A program made the position numbers and the translations under genes. A model generated the notes under the pieces. That model was not told the origin of the DNA, ran no database searches, and saw only the letters and a list, made by a program, of their open reading frames with translations. Shown piece after piece: positions 1 through 7,861 of a DNA stretch of 8,907 bases. This stretch comes from Comamonadaceae bacterium (lineage in GTDB: Bacteria; Pseudomonadota; Gammaproteobacteria; Burkholderiales; Burkholderiaceae_C): the NCBI GenBank assembly GCA_027490485.1, contig JAIXYA010000249.1, positions 1 to 8,907 of the forward strand, in the 5' to 3' direction. How positions within the stretch are numbered: position 1 is the stretch's first letter; each line of letters begins with the position of its first letter.

Positions 1-716
1 AGGTGCAACTGATGCTCGCAGGCGATGAGCACATGGGCATCCACAAAGATGGGTCGATGGGCCTAACAACCCGTCGCAACGATGTCCAAGCTCGCACGCC
101 CACCCAAGCCCTGTATTTGGAAAATATCGCCCACCACGACATCACCTTTGGCATTGGCCCTGCTGGTACCGGTAAAACCTATTTAGCAGTTGCCAGCGCG
201 GTGGACGCCCTGGAACGCAGCGCGGTGCAACGCATCATCCTGACCCGCCCAGCTGTCGAAGCTGGCGAAAAACTGGGTTTTTTACCCGGTGACTTGGGTC
301 AAAAGGTTGACCCTTATTTGCGTCCTCTCTACGACGCGCTGTATGAGTTGATGGGTTTTGACAAGGTACAAAAAGCATTCGAGCGAAGCGCATTGGAAAT
401 TGCACCCCTGGCTTTCATGCGCGGTCGCACCTTGAACAACGCTTTCGTCATCTTGGATGAAGCACAAAACACCACGCCAGAGCAAATGAAGATGTTCCTC
501 ACACGTATCGGCTTTGGTGCCAAAGCCGTCATCACGGGTGATGTGAGTCAAATCGATCTGCCCAAAGGCAGTCCCAGTGGTTTGGTAGACGCAGAACATG
601 TGCTGCGAAGGGTGTCAGGTATTGCCATCACCCACTTCACCAGCAAGGATGTGGTGCGCCATCCCTTGGTGGCGCGCATTGTGGACGCCTACGACAAGCA
701 GCGCAAAGCGGATTGA
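1..716 (+). CDS. phoH: PhoH-like ATPase, 3' part (N-terminus outside window)
   Basis: The reading frame is open from the left edge, so the 5' end is missing. The visible 237 codons are the ATPase domain of a PhoH-family P-loop NTPase. Numbering from the codon at position 3, Walker A is GPAGTGKT (52-59), Walker B is VILDEAQN (149-156), and [10 protein letters not shown] (178-187) is the conserved segment after it. Family members of this type are usually about 310-350 residues, so roughly 80-110 residues probably lie upstream. PhoH proteins are cytoplasmic ATPases linked to RNA metabolism and often encoded beside ybeY; the exact substrate is not firmly established. The stop at 714-716 lies 2 nt before the ATG of ybeY, indicating co-transcription and probably translational coupling. 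The family assignment is secure. The true start cannot be seen; the GTG at position 3 should not be taken as one. Confidence 0.93.
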   Translation, partial: VQLMLAGDEHMGIHKDGSMGLTTRRNDVQARTPTQALYLENIAHHDITFGIGPAGTGKTYLAVASAVDALERSAVQRIILTRPAVEAGEKLGFLPGDLGQKVDPYLRPLYDALYELMGFDKVQKAFERSALEIAPLAFMRGRTLNNAFVILDEAQNTTPEQMKMFLTRIGFGAKAVITGDVSQIDLPKGSPSGLVDAEHVLRRVSGIAITHFTSKDVVRHPLVARIVDAYDKQRKAD

Positions 717-718
717 AC

Positions 719-1164
719 ATGGCGCTGGCAAAGCTTCAACTGTCCTTGCAATTTGGCGATATTCCTTATACGGCCAGGCACCGCGCTGCGCTGCCCCGAC
801 ACATGGTGACGCGCTGCATCCGCCATGCTTTGGATGCAGATGCGGAAATGACAGTGCGCATCGTCGACGCCGAAGAAGGTCGAGCCTTGAACAACAGTTA
901 CCGAGGCAAAGACTACGCGACCAATGTGCTGACGTTTGATTACGCGCAGTCACCCGTGGTCATGGCAGATCTGGTGTTGTGTGCGCCTGTGGTCGCGCAA
1001 GAAGCCAAGCAACAAGGCAAAACATTGGCAGCACACTATGCACACCTGTTGGTGCATGGGGCGTTGCATGCCCAAGGCTGGGACCACGAAACATCGTTGA
1101 AAGACGCATACGCCATGGAGGCGCATGAGGTGGCTATCTTGGCCGGTTTGGGGCTGCGCAACCC

Positions 1165-1174
<10 letters not shown>
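719..1174 (+). CDS. ybeY: Endoribonuclease YbeY (rRNA maturation factor)
   Basis: This encodes a 151-residue protein of usual family length. YbeY is a cytoplasmic single-strand-specific metallo-endoribonuclease needed for 16S rRNA 3'-end maturation and 70S quality control. The zinc-binding signature is complete: [11 protein letters not shown] at residues 113-123, with His113, His117 and His123 as ligands. The family segment [13 protein letters not shown] (62-74) precedes it. I chose the ATG at 719, 2 nt after the phoH stop. A TTG in the same frame at 713 would overlap the phoH stop and add two residues. Neither has a strong Shine-Dalgarno, so coupling to phoH translation is likely. In many proteobacteria ybeX/corC and lnt follow; here the gene instead runs 10 bp into the 3' end of the opposing dbpA. 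Confidence 0.95.
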
Positions 1175-2562
<1,388 letters not shown>

Positions 2563-2600
2563 GCGGGGATTATCAATGGGTTCATTGGAGCTTGACCCCT

Positions 2601-3524
2601 TCACTTCAAATCCCTCACATCATCGAAATGCGCTTCTACATCATTGGGCAGTAATTGAATGGTGGCACGCAGCCCAGGTACCGAACTCATCAGCGCTTGC
2701 TCCACGCTGGTACGTAATGCAGCTGCTCTTCCAAGCGACCAACTGGCGGGCATATGCATATGCATATCGACAAAGCGGCGCTGCCCTGCGCGGCGCGTGG
2801 TGACGTGGTCGAAACGAATGATATGAACTTCACCTCTTTGATGCTCAAAACCATTTAACACTTCTTTGATTTGCGACAGCACTTCTGGCTCCACAGCTTC
2901 ATCCATCAAACCTTGAGAAGAGCGCCAAATCAGATGAAAGCCTTCTTTCAAAATATTCAATGCCACAGCCATAGCGACCAAGGCATCTAGCCACAACCAC
3001 CCTGTGACGTAAACCAAGCTCAAGCCCAACACAACCCCTGCCGATGTCCACACATCGGTAACCAAATGCTTAGCGTCAGCTTCCAAAGCAATGGAACGAT
3101 GCACCTTGGCTGCGCCAAACATCACCCAAGCCAGCAAAGCATTCAAGGCAGAACTGGCCACCGAAAGCGCCAAACCCCAACCTAAATCATCAACTGGCTG
3201 AGGATCAAATATCCGGTGTGCCGATGCCCAAATAATGGCTGCGGCTGCACCCATGATGAGGATGCCCTCAAAGCCGGATGAAAAATACTCGGCCTTGTGG
3301 TGGCCGTAAGGATGTTCTTCATCGGCAGGTTGTTCAGCCACCGTCACCATCAACAAAGCAAAGATGGCGCTGGCCAAGTTCACAAACGACTCCATGGCGT
3401 CCGACAACAGACCCACTGAATCGGTGATGTACCAAGCCAAGGTTTTCAACAAGATAGTGATGATGGCCACGACCACCGACGCCCACAACAGCGTTTTAGG
3501 TTGGAGTCGAATGAGAAAATTCAT
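2601..3524 (-). CDS. Cation diffusion facilitator (CDF) family metal transporter
   Basis: This 307-residue inner-membrane protein has the CDF layout: about six transmembrane segments in residues 12-200 and a cytoplasmic domain in 205-300. CDF proteins export divalent metals (Zn, Fe, Mn, Co, Ni) by proton antiport. Family marks are SDAMESFVNLAS in TM2 (41-52), HPYGHHKAEY (71-80) between TM2 and TM3, and HLVTD in TM5 (153-157). The TM5 half of the transport site is the usual HxxxD. The TM2 half is E45xxxN49, with D42 nearby, where YiiP/FieF has DxxxD, so the metal cannot be inferred by analogy. The cytoplasmic domain has the His-rich stretch DMHMHMP (253-259). The start is an ATG 35 nt after the tyrS stop. 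The stop overlaps a possible GTG start of dbpA. Calling it fieF would be over-precise. Confidence 0.9.
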   Translation of the reverse strand: MNFLIRLQPKTLLWASVVVAIITILLKTLAWYITDSVGLLSDAMESFVNLASAIFALLMVTVAEQPADEEHPYGHHKAEYFSSGFEGILIMGAAAAIIWASAHRIFDPQPVDDLGWGLALSVASSALNALLAWVMFGAAKVHRSIALEADAKHLVTDVWTSAGVVLGLSLVYVTGWLWLDALVAMAVALNILKEGFHLIWRSSQGLMDEAVEPEVLSQIKEVLNGFEHQRGEVHIIRFDHVTTRRAGQRRFVDMHMHMPASWSLGRAAALRTSVEQALMSSVPGLRATIQLLPNDVEAHFDDVRDLK

Positions 3525-3526
3525 AC

Positions 3527-3560
3527 AAACGCTTCAGGGCAGCCGGGACTTCAAGCGTTT
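3527..3560 (-). repeat. 8-bp inverted repeat between tyrS and the transporter gene
   Basis: AAACGCTT at 3527-3534 and its exact complement AAGCGTTT at 3553-3560 flank an 18-nt loop. The repeat lies in the 35-nt tyrS-transporter gap; its far arm reaches the first base of the tyrS stop codon. On the minus-strand RNA the inner arm ends 2 nt before the transporter ATG and includes the only weak SD-like GAAG, so folding could limit initiation. No U-run follows, so it is not a standard terminator. The repeat is seen directly; the function is inferred. Confidence 0.4.
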
Positions 3561-4792
3561 CAAGCAAGGTTCACGCGCGCAAACTTGCGCTTGCCCACCT
3601 GCACCACATAAGTGCCCGCCACCAGCTTCAAACCTTTGTCGCTGACCACACTGCCATCGATGCGCACACCGCCGCCATCGATCAAACGACTGGCCTCGCT
3701 GCTCGAAGGCGCCAAGCCCGCACTTTTCAACAGCGCCGCAATGCCCAGCGGTGCGCCGCTCAGGTTCACCTCGGGAATCACATCGGGGATGCCGCCTTTG
3801 CTGCGGTTGACAAAGTCTTGCTCGGCCGCATCGGCCAAGGCCGCGCTGTGAAAGCGGGTGGTGATTTCTTTGGCCAACATCACCTTGGCGTCGCGCGGGT
3901 TGCGTCCGCCCTCGACCTCGGCCTTCAAAGCGGCGATGGCCTCCAAGCTTTGAAAGCTCAGCAAGGTGTACCAACGCCACATCAAGGTGTCACTGATGGA
4001 CAAGACCTTGGCAAACATGGTGTTGGCCTCTTCGGTGATGCCGATGTAGTTGTTTTTGCTTTTGGACATTTTGTCCACGCCGTCCAAGCCTTCCAGCAGG
4101 GGCATGGTCAAAATGCATTGCGGCTCCTGCCCATACTCTTGCTGCAAATGGCGCCCCATCAGCAGATTGAATTTTTGGTCGGTGCCGCCCAATTCCAAGT
4201 CGCTTTTCAAGGCCACGCTGTCATAGCCTTGCATCAGCGGATACAAAAATTCATGCACGCTGATGGACTGGCCGCCGTGGAAGCGCTTGTGAAAATCGTC
4301 GCGCTCCATCATGCGTGCCACGGTGTAGCGCGAAGCAAGTTGGATCATGCCGCTGGCCCCTAAGGGCTCACTCCATTCGCTGTTGTAGCGAATTTCGGTT
4401 TTGGCAGGGTCTAGCACCATGCTGGCCTGCTTGTAATAAGTGTCCGCATTGAGCTTGATTTGCTCAGGCGTCAATGGCGGACGGGTGCTGTTGCGCCCTG
4501 ACGGGTCACCGATCAAGGAGGTGAAGTCACCGATCAAAAAGATCACCTGATGCCCCAAATCCTGCAGTTGGCGCATTTTGTTCAGCACCACGGTGTGGCC
4601 AATGTGGATGTCCGGCGCGGTCGGGTCCAGCCCCAGCTTGATGCGCAATGGCGTGCCGCTGGTGTGAGACCGCAGTAATTTTTTCAGCCACTCTTGTTCG
4701 GGCAGCAATTCCTCGCAACCACGATGGCTGACTTGCATGGCATGCAAAACCTCTTCCGGAATTGAGGTTCCCGATGTAGATCCTTGATTCAT
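3560..4792 (-). CDS. tyrS: Tyrosine--tRNA ligase
   Basis: This 410-residue class I aminoacyl-tRNA synthetase charges tRNA-Tyr in the cytoplasm. The Rossmann-fold catalytic domain has HIGH at 63-66 and KMSKS at 241-245. [11 protein letters not shown] (199-209) is the tyrosine/ATP-binding region of bacterial TyrS. A C-terminal S4-type RNA-binding domain occupies about 345-408. Length and C-terminus ([14 protein letters not shown]) fit Burkholderiales TyrS as I remember it. The ATG at 4792 begins MNQGSTSG, matching the short Gln/Ser/Thr-rich N-terminus of relatives. There is no Shine-Dalgarno before it; an AT-only stretch precedes it instead. An alternative ATG at codon 19 has GGAAGAGG ending 11 nt upstream but would remove residues I expect in the family. 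The gene is divergent from the M23 peptidase gene and leads the transporter-dbpA group. Confidence 0.97.
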   Translation of the reverse strand: MNQGSTSGTSIPEEVLHAMQVSHRGCEELLPEQEWLKKLLRSHTSGTPLRIKLGLDPTAPDIHIGHTVVLNKMRQLQDLGHQVIFLIGDFTSLIGDPSGRNSTRPPLTPEQIKLNADTYYKQASMVLDPAKTEIRYNSEWSEPLGASGMIQLASRYTVARMMERDDFHKRFHGGQSISVHEFLYPLMQGYDSVALKSDLELGGTDQKFNLLMGRHLQQEYGQEPQCILTMPLLEGLDGVDKMSKSKNNYIGITEEANTMFAKVLSISDTLMWRWYTLLSFQSLEAIAALKAEVEGGRNPRDAKVMLAKEITTRFHSAALADAAEQDFVNRSKGGIPDVIPEVNLSGAPLGIAALLKSAGLAPSSSEASRLIDGGGVRIDGSVVSDKGLKLVAGTYVVQVGKRKFARVNLA

Positions 4793-4901
4793 ATAAAAAT
4801 TTAAGATTTTTGTCAGTAAAAGTGCTTGTATACTCTGCGCTCATTTGAACGGGCTGTGATCTTTCCTTTGCCTGCTCACTTCAACCACAGGATATTGCAG
4901 T
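4793..4901. promoter_or_regulatory. Divergent intergenic region between tyrS and the M23 peptidase gene
   Basis: These 109 bp must hold promoters for both directions. A TATACT hexamer at 4829-4834 on the plus strand is the best -10-like element; the same GTATAC palindrome also offers TATACA on the minus strand. A TTGTCA at 4810-4815 looks like a -35 box but is only 13 nt from TATACT, too close for a sigma-70 pair, so I do not claim a complete promoter. Next to the tyrS ATG is an AT-only hairpin, AAAAAT (4795-4800) and ATTTTT (4806-4811). On the other side AGGA at 4889-4892 is a possible ribosome-binding site 9 nt before the TTG at 4902. Confidence 0.4.
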
Positions 4902-6227
4902 TTGCAACCGTTCGATACACCTTCTTCGCTAGACGCTGTGCCCACATCCAAACCATGGGTATGGCACATCAGTCTGTTGCTGCTCTTGGGCGCAGGTGGC
5001 GCACTGGCTGTGGCTGGATTGTCGCCGCGGTCTTCCTCTCTGCCCGTCAAGCAGCTGGTGGAGACGGTCAGCACCCTGTCGCTGGACAGTCAAATGCAAA
5101 GTTTGATGAAGGGCGATATTCGCCTATACCGCGCTGATACTTCCCGCTCGAGCGACAGCGCTGACAGTTTGTTGGCCCGATTGAATGTCAGCGATGCACA
5201 GGCTGCTGACTTCATGCGTGCAAATGCCTTGGTGCGTAGCAATTTACTTGGCCGTGCTGGCCGCTTGATCCGCGCTGAAATGGACAATGACAACCGCTTG
5301 CTGCGTTTGACGGCACGTTGGGCCACCGACAGCAGTGTCAGCTTTCAACGCTTGGTCATCGAACGTCAAGACCAAGTTTTTGTTGCACGGCTTGAAACTG
5401 GCGAGCTTGCATCCTCGGTTCGCCTTTCTAGTGCATTCATTCAAAGCTCTTTGTTTGCCGCTACCGACGAGGCACGCATACCAGACAGCATCGCGGTTCA
5501 GTTGGCTGAGATTTTTTCTGGTGATATTGATTTTCACCGCGCCTTGCGCGTTGGTGACCGCTTCACTGTGGCCTATGAAACGCTAGAAGCTGATGGCGAG
5601 ACCCTCAAATCAGGCAAGGTTTTGAGCGCAGAGTTTGTCAACCGCGGCAAATCGTTTCAAGCCATGTGGTTTCAAGAAAGCAATAGTCATCCAGGAGGCT
5701 ATTACAACCTTGAGGGACAAAGTTTGCGTCGCACTTACTTGGCCTCCCCTTTGACCTTCTCGCGCATCAGCAGCAGTTTCAAGATGCGCTTTCACCCCAT
5801 CTTGCAAACTTGGCGTGCTCACCTGGGGGTGGATTACGCTGCACCCACTGGCACTTCTGTGCGCTCAATTGGCACTGGCGTTGTTGAAAGCGCAGGCAAT
5901 ATGGGTGGCTATGGCAACGCAGTCGTGGTGAAACACCATAACGGCCACTCCACGGTTTACGCCCATTTGAGTCAAATGCTGGTTAAACGCGGTCAATCTG
6001 TCGCGCAAGGTCAGTCCATTGGCAAAGTGGGCGCCACAGGGTGGGCAACCGGCCCGCATCTGCATTTTGAATTTCGTGTCAATGGCAAACACCAAGACCC
6101 TCTGGTGATGGCGCGTAAAAGCGAGACCGTACCCGTATCTGCCCAAGCGCGACCCGCATTTGATCAACTGGCCAAGCAGGTTGGACAACAATTGGCCTCT
6201 GCCTCTTTGGCGCTGCCTGCACCCTGA
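4902..6227 (+). CDS. Membrane-anchored M23 family murein peptidase
   Basis: This 441-residue protein has a short cytoplasmic N-terminus, a single hydrophobic segment (about 19-40, with a Leu run), a long periplasmic linker domain (about 48-285) and a C-terminal LytM/M23 zinc peptidase domain (about 290-405). The zinc ligands are present: H307 and D311 in HLGVD, and H388 in HLHFE (386-390), with H355 in YAH as a further active-site histidine. Such enzymes cut peptide cross-links in peptidoglycan. All ligands are intact, so it is predicted active rather than an EnvC/NlpD-type degenerate activator. The start is uncertain. No in-frame ATG lies before the membrane segment; TTG at 4902 has AGGA 9 nt upstream, and GTG at 4938 is an alternative. 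It is followed 7 nt later by anmK, almost certainly in the same transcript. Confidence 0.93.
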   Translation: MQPFDTPSSLDAVPTSKPWVWHISLLLLLGAGGALAVAGLSPRSSSLPVKQLVETVSTLSLDSQMQSLMKGDIRLYRADTSRSSDSADSLLARLNVSDAQAADFMRANALVRSNLLGRAGRLIRAEMDNDNRLLRLTARWATDSSVSFQRLVIERQDQVFVARLETGELASSVRLSSAFIQSSLFAATDEARIPDSIAVQLAEIFSGDIDFHRALRVGDRFTVAYETLEADGETLKSGKVLSAEFVNRGKSFQAMWFQESNSHPGGYYNLEGQSLRRTYLASPLTFSRISSSFKMRFHPILQTWRAHLGVDYAAPTGTSVRSIGTGVVESAGNMGGYGNAVVVKHHNGHSTVYAHLSQMLVKRGQSVAQGQSIGKVGATGWATGPHLHFEFRVNGKHQDPLVMARKSETVPVSAQARPAFDQLAKQVGQQLASASLALPAP

Positions 6228-6234
6228 ACCACTT

Positions 6235-7341
6235 ATGTCCACGCTCTATATAGGCGTGATGTCGGGAACCTCACTTGACGGGGTCGATGCGGTTTTGGTG
6301 GACTTTGCATCTGGTTGCAATGTCTTGGCTCACCAAACTTTGCCCTTTTCAGTGGCATTAAAGCAAACACTGCTGGATCTCAACCATGCTGGTGTCAACG
6401 AATTGCACGAATCTGCATTGGCTGCCAATGCTTTGGCCAAGGTTTACGCCCACGCCATCCATTTATTGCTTGATCAGCAAGGGCTGCGTCCTGCTGCGAT
6501 TCGTGCTGTTGGGGTTCATGGACAAACCGTGCGTCACCAACCGGGTTTGCACGATGGTGTTGGCTACACTCTGCAACTCAATAACCCCTCTTTGCTGGCC
6601 GAACTTTGTGGTGTCGATGTGGTGGCCGATTTCCGCAGCAGAGATGTTGCTGCCGGTGGTCAAGGTGCTCCTTTGGTGCCTGCATTTCACCAATCGTTGT
6701 GGGGCAATACGACAGAAACTACCGCCATACTGAATATGGGCGGTATGGCCAACCTCAGCATCTTGCACCCGGACAACAGTATTTCTGGTTTTGACTGCGG
6801 CCCAGGCAATGTCCTGCTCGATCTGTGGTGTCAGCAACACCTGGGGCAAGCCTACGATGCAGATGGCGCTTGGAGCGCCAAGGGAAAACCGTCTGCAGCG
6901 CTCATTGAACGTATGCTGGCCGAACCTTTTTTTGCACTCGCACCCCCCAAAAGCACAGGCCGTGATTTGTTTCATGCAGATTGGCTTAATGAACACCTTT
7001 CAGACTTCCCAGACTTGTCTCCTGTGGATGTTCAAGCCAGCTTGGTGCACCTGAGTGCTCTCAGTGCCACAGAGGCTGTGGCTCGTTTTGCGCCTAAAAC
7101 CAGTCGTCTATGGGTGTGTGGTGGCGGAGCCTACAACCTGCACCTGATGTCGCTGCTTAGCAGTTATCTTCCCAAGGTGGCGGTCAGTACGACTGCGTCC
7201 CATGGCTTGCCACCTTTGCAAGTTGAAGCAGCTGCGTTTGCGTGGCTGGCAAGACAGTTTGTGATGGGTTTGCCTGGCAACCTGCCTGAAGTGACCGGTG
7301 CCAAAGGCTTTCGTATCTTGGGCGGGCTGTACCCCGCTTAA
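6235..7341 (+). CDS. anmK: Anhydro-N-acetylmuramic acid kinase AnmK
   Basis: This 368-residue sugar kinase of usual family length converts 1,6-anhydro-N-acetylmuramic acid plus ATP to MurNAc-6-phosphate in cytoplasmic peptidoglycan recycling. Marks of the family: IGVMSGTSLDGVDAVL at the N-terminus (6-21; phosphate-binding loop), HGQTVRHQP (95-103), LNMGGMANLS (166-175), FDCGPGNVLLD (186-196) with D187 aligning to the catalytic aspartate of the E. coli enzyme, GRDLFHADWL (242-251), and VCGGGAYN (294-301). The start is the ATG at 6235, where the conserved N-terminus begins; an upstream in-frame ATG at 6160 lies inside the peptidase gene. There is no clear Shine-Dalgarno and the gap to the peptidase stop is 7 nt, so coupling is likely. 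Its TAA lies in a stem-loop shared with the opposing erpA stop. Confidence 0.96.
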   Translation: MSTLYIGVMSGTSLDGVDAVLVDFASGCNVLAHQTLPFSVALKQTLLDLNHAGVNELHESALAANALAKVYAHAIHLLLDQQGLRPAAIRAVGVHGQTVRHQPGLHDGVGYTLQLNNPSLLAELCGVDVVADFRSRDVAAGGQGAPLVPAFHQSLWGNTTETTAILNMGGMANLSILHPDNSISGFDCGPGNVLLDLWCQQHLGQAYDADGAWSAKGKPSAALIERMLAEPFFALAPPKSTGRDLFHADWLNEHLSDFPDLSPVDVQASLVHLSALSATEAVARFAPKTSRLWVCGGGAYNLHLMSLLSSYLPKVAVSTTASHGLPPLQVEAAAFAWLARQFVMGLPGNLPEVTGAKGFRILGGLYPA

Positions 7342-7352
7342 AACTTAAGCGG
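7334..7352. repeat. Stem-loop spanning the convergent anmK and erpA stop codons
   Basis: CCGCTTAA (7334-7341) and TTAAGCGG (7345-7352) form a perfect 8-bp stem with a 3-nt loop AAC. The left arm holds the last bases and TAA of anmK; the right arm, read on the minus strand, holds the last bases and TAA of erpA. Both proteins end with Ala-GCT then TAA, so the symmetry comes from mirrored gene ends. No T-run follows on either strand, so it is not a canonical rho-independent terminator; it could serve as a pause, RNA-end or processing structure for both transcripts. Confidence 0.6.
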
Positions 7353-7710
7353 AGAAGGAAGAACCACAGCCACAGGTAGAGGTGGCATTGGGGTTTTTAA
7401 TGACGAACTGAGCACCTTGCAAATCTTCTTTGTAATCGATTTCAGCGCCTAATAAATACTGGTAACTCATGGCGTCAATCAGCAGAGACACGCCATTTTT
7501 GGACATGGTGGTGTCGTCTTCATTGGTGATCTCATCAAAGGTGAAGCCATATTGAAAGCCTGAACAGCCGCCACCTTGGACAAAGACTCGCAATTTCAAG
7601 TCGGTATTGCCTTCTTCAGCGATCAAATCGGCCACTTTCGCAGCCGCGCTATCGGTGAACACGATGGGTTCAGGCATGGTGGTGGGTGTTGCTTCAGCTA
7701 AGGCACTCAT
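7345..7710 (-). CDS. erpA: Iron-sulfur cluster insertion protein ErpA (A-type carrier)
   Basis: This 121-residue protein is an A-type Fe-S carrier that passes [4Fe-4S] clusters to apo-enzymes, including the isoprenoid enzymes IspG/IspH in species studied. The three cluster-binding cysteines are present: C49 in [11 protein letters not shown], and C113 and C115 in [11 protein letters not shown] at the C-terminus. FTFDE (56-60) and [12 protein letters not shown] (71-82) follow the ErpA rather than the IscA pattern. The start is the ATG at 7710, with GGAG 7 nt upstream; a TTG four codons earlier lies on that ribosome-binding site and is rejected. The gene is downstream of rplM-rpsI on the same strand but separated by an intrinsic terminator, so it probably uses its own promoter, with an IscR-like site at 7738-7762. 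Confidence 0.96.
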   Translation of the reverse strand: MSALAEATPTTMPEPIVFTDSAAAKVADLIAEEGNTDLKLRVFVQGGGCSGFQYGFTFDEITNEDDTTMSKNGVSLLIDAMSYQYLLGAEIDYKEDLQGAQFVIKNPNATSTCGCGSSFSA

Positions 7711-7737
7711 TGCGCACTCCAATATCTCGATGTCTTA

Positions 7738-7762
7738 ATAGTAACCTAGTTTACTCAACAAT
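7738..7762 (-). promoter_or_regulatory. Candidate IscR type-1-like operator upstream of erpA
   Basis: On the minus strand the 25 bp read as left half ATTGTTGAGTAA and right half ACTAGGTTACTAT. Compared by eye with the 25-bp IscR type 1 consensus I remember from E. coli, 19 of 25 positions agree, including the outer AT and TAT and the inner TAG. Mismatches are at consensus positions 3, 9, 14, 18, 19 and 20. The site lies 27 bp upstream of the erpA ATG, and in E. coli erpA is an IscR target with a type 1 site. No convincing -35/-10 pair could be placed, which fits an overlapping regulated promoter but does not prove one. Confidence 0.35.
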
Positions 7763-7780
7763 AACCTAGGCAGGGTTATT
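7760..7780. repeat. 7-7-7 inverted repeat in the erpA upstream region
   Basis: AATAACC (7760-7766) and GGTTATT (7774-7780) are exact inverted copies separated by 7 bp. In addition TAACCTAG occurs at 7742-7749 and again at 7762-7769, exactly 20 bp apart, so the two copies face the same side of the helix. The arrangement suggests a protein-binding region overlapping the erpA promoter and the end of the IscR-like site. The repeats are seen directly; the role is inferred. Confidence 0.45.
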
Positions 7781-7789
7781 CGGGCGACC

Positions 7790-7822
7790 AAAAAAAAGCC
7801 GCGAGCAGGAATGCCAGCGGCT
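7790..7822 (-). terminator. Rho-independent terminator after rpsI
   Basis: On the minus strand AGCCGCTGGCA pairs with TGCTCGCGGCT across a TTCC tetraloop: 11 positions with six outer GC-rich pairs, one mismatch and one G-U. The stem runs directly into eight T residues. It lies 40 nt after the rpsI stop and would end the rplM-rpsI transcript before erpA. The plus-strand orientation lacks a T-run. Confidence 0.88.
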
Positions 7823-7832
7823 CTGTTTGGCC

Positions 7833-7853
7833 ATGCCCACGCAGTGTGGGCAT
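7833..7853 (-). repeat. Perfect 8-bp hairpin in the rpsI 3' untranslated region
   Basis: ATGCCCAC (7833-7840) and GTGGGCAT (7846-7853) form a perfect stem with a 5-nt loop. It lies between the rpsI stop and the T-run terminator, 10 nt from the latter. It has no T-run of its own on the minus-strand 3' side, so it is not an independent terminator; it may pause polymerase or stabilise the mRNA 3' end. Confidence 0.6.
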
Positions 7854-7861
7854 AAAAAGCC

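Noticed and set aside
598..939. Open frame of 113 codons on the plus strand across the phoH-ybeY junction
   Set aside because: It is out of frame with two well-supported genes, and its translation is low-complexity and Arg/Cys-rich, as expected of a shadow frame.
2752..2767. Perfect 16-bp palindrome ATATGCATATGCATAT inside the transporter gene
   Set aside because: It arises from alternating ATG and CAT codons encoding the Met-His repeat of DMHMHMP in the cytoplasmic domain, so no separate DNA-level function is needed.
3818..4363. Open frame of 181 codons on the plus strand opposite tyrS
   Set aside because: It is entirely antisense to tyrS, which has complete synthetase motifs. The frame has no recognisable domain or ribosome-binding site and is explained by the codon bias of the real gene.
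4810..4834. TTGTCA and TATACT as a full sigma-70 promoter for the M23 gene
   Set aside because: The spacer is only 13 bp, outside the 16-18 bp range, so the hexamers are noted only as isolated elements.
6160..6234. Upstream ATG that would extend AnmK by 25 residues
   Set aside because: It lies within the M23 peptidase coding region, and the extension does not fit the kinase N-terminus, which begins a few residues before IGVMSGTSLDG.
6927..6948. T7 and C6 homopolymer tracts close together in anmK, a possible phase-variation switch
   Set aside because: The tracts are short and the frame is intact with conserved motifs on both sides; tracts this short are ordinary and give little sign of programmed slippage.
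6463..6996. Open frame of 177 codons on the minus strand inside anmK
   Set aside because: It is antisense to conserved AnmK motifs and has no independent support.
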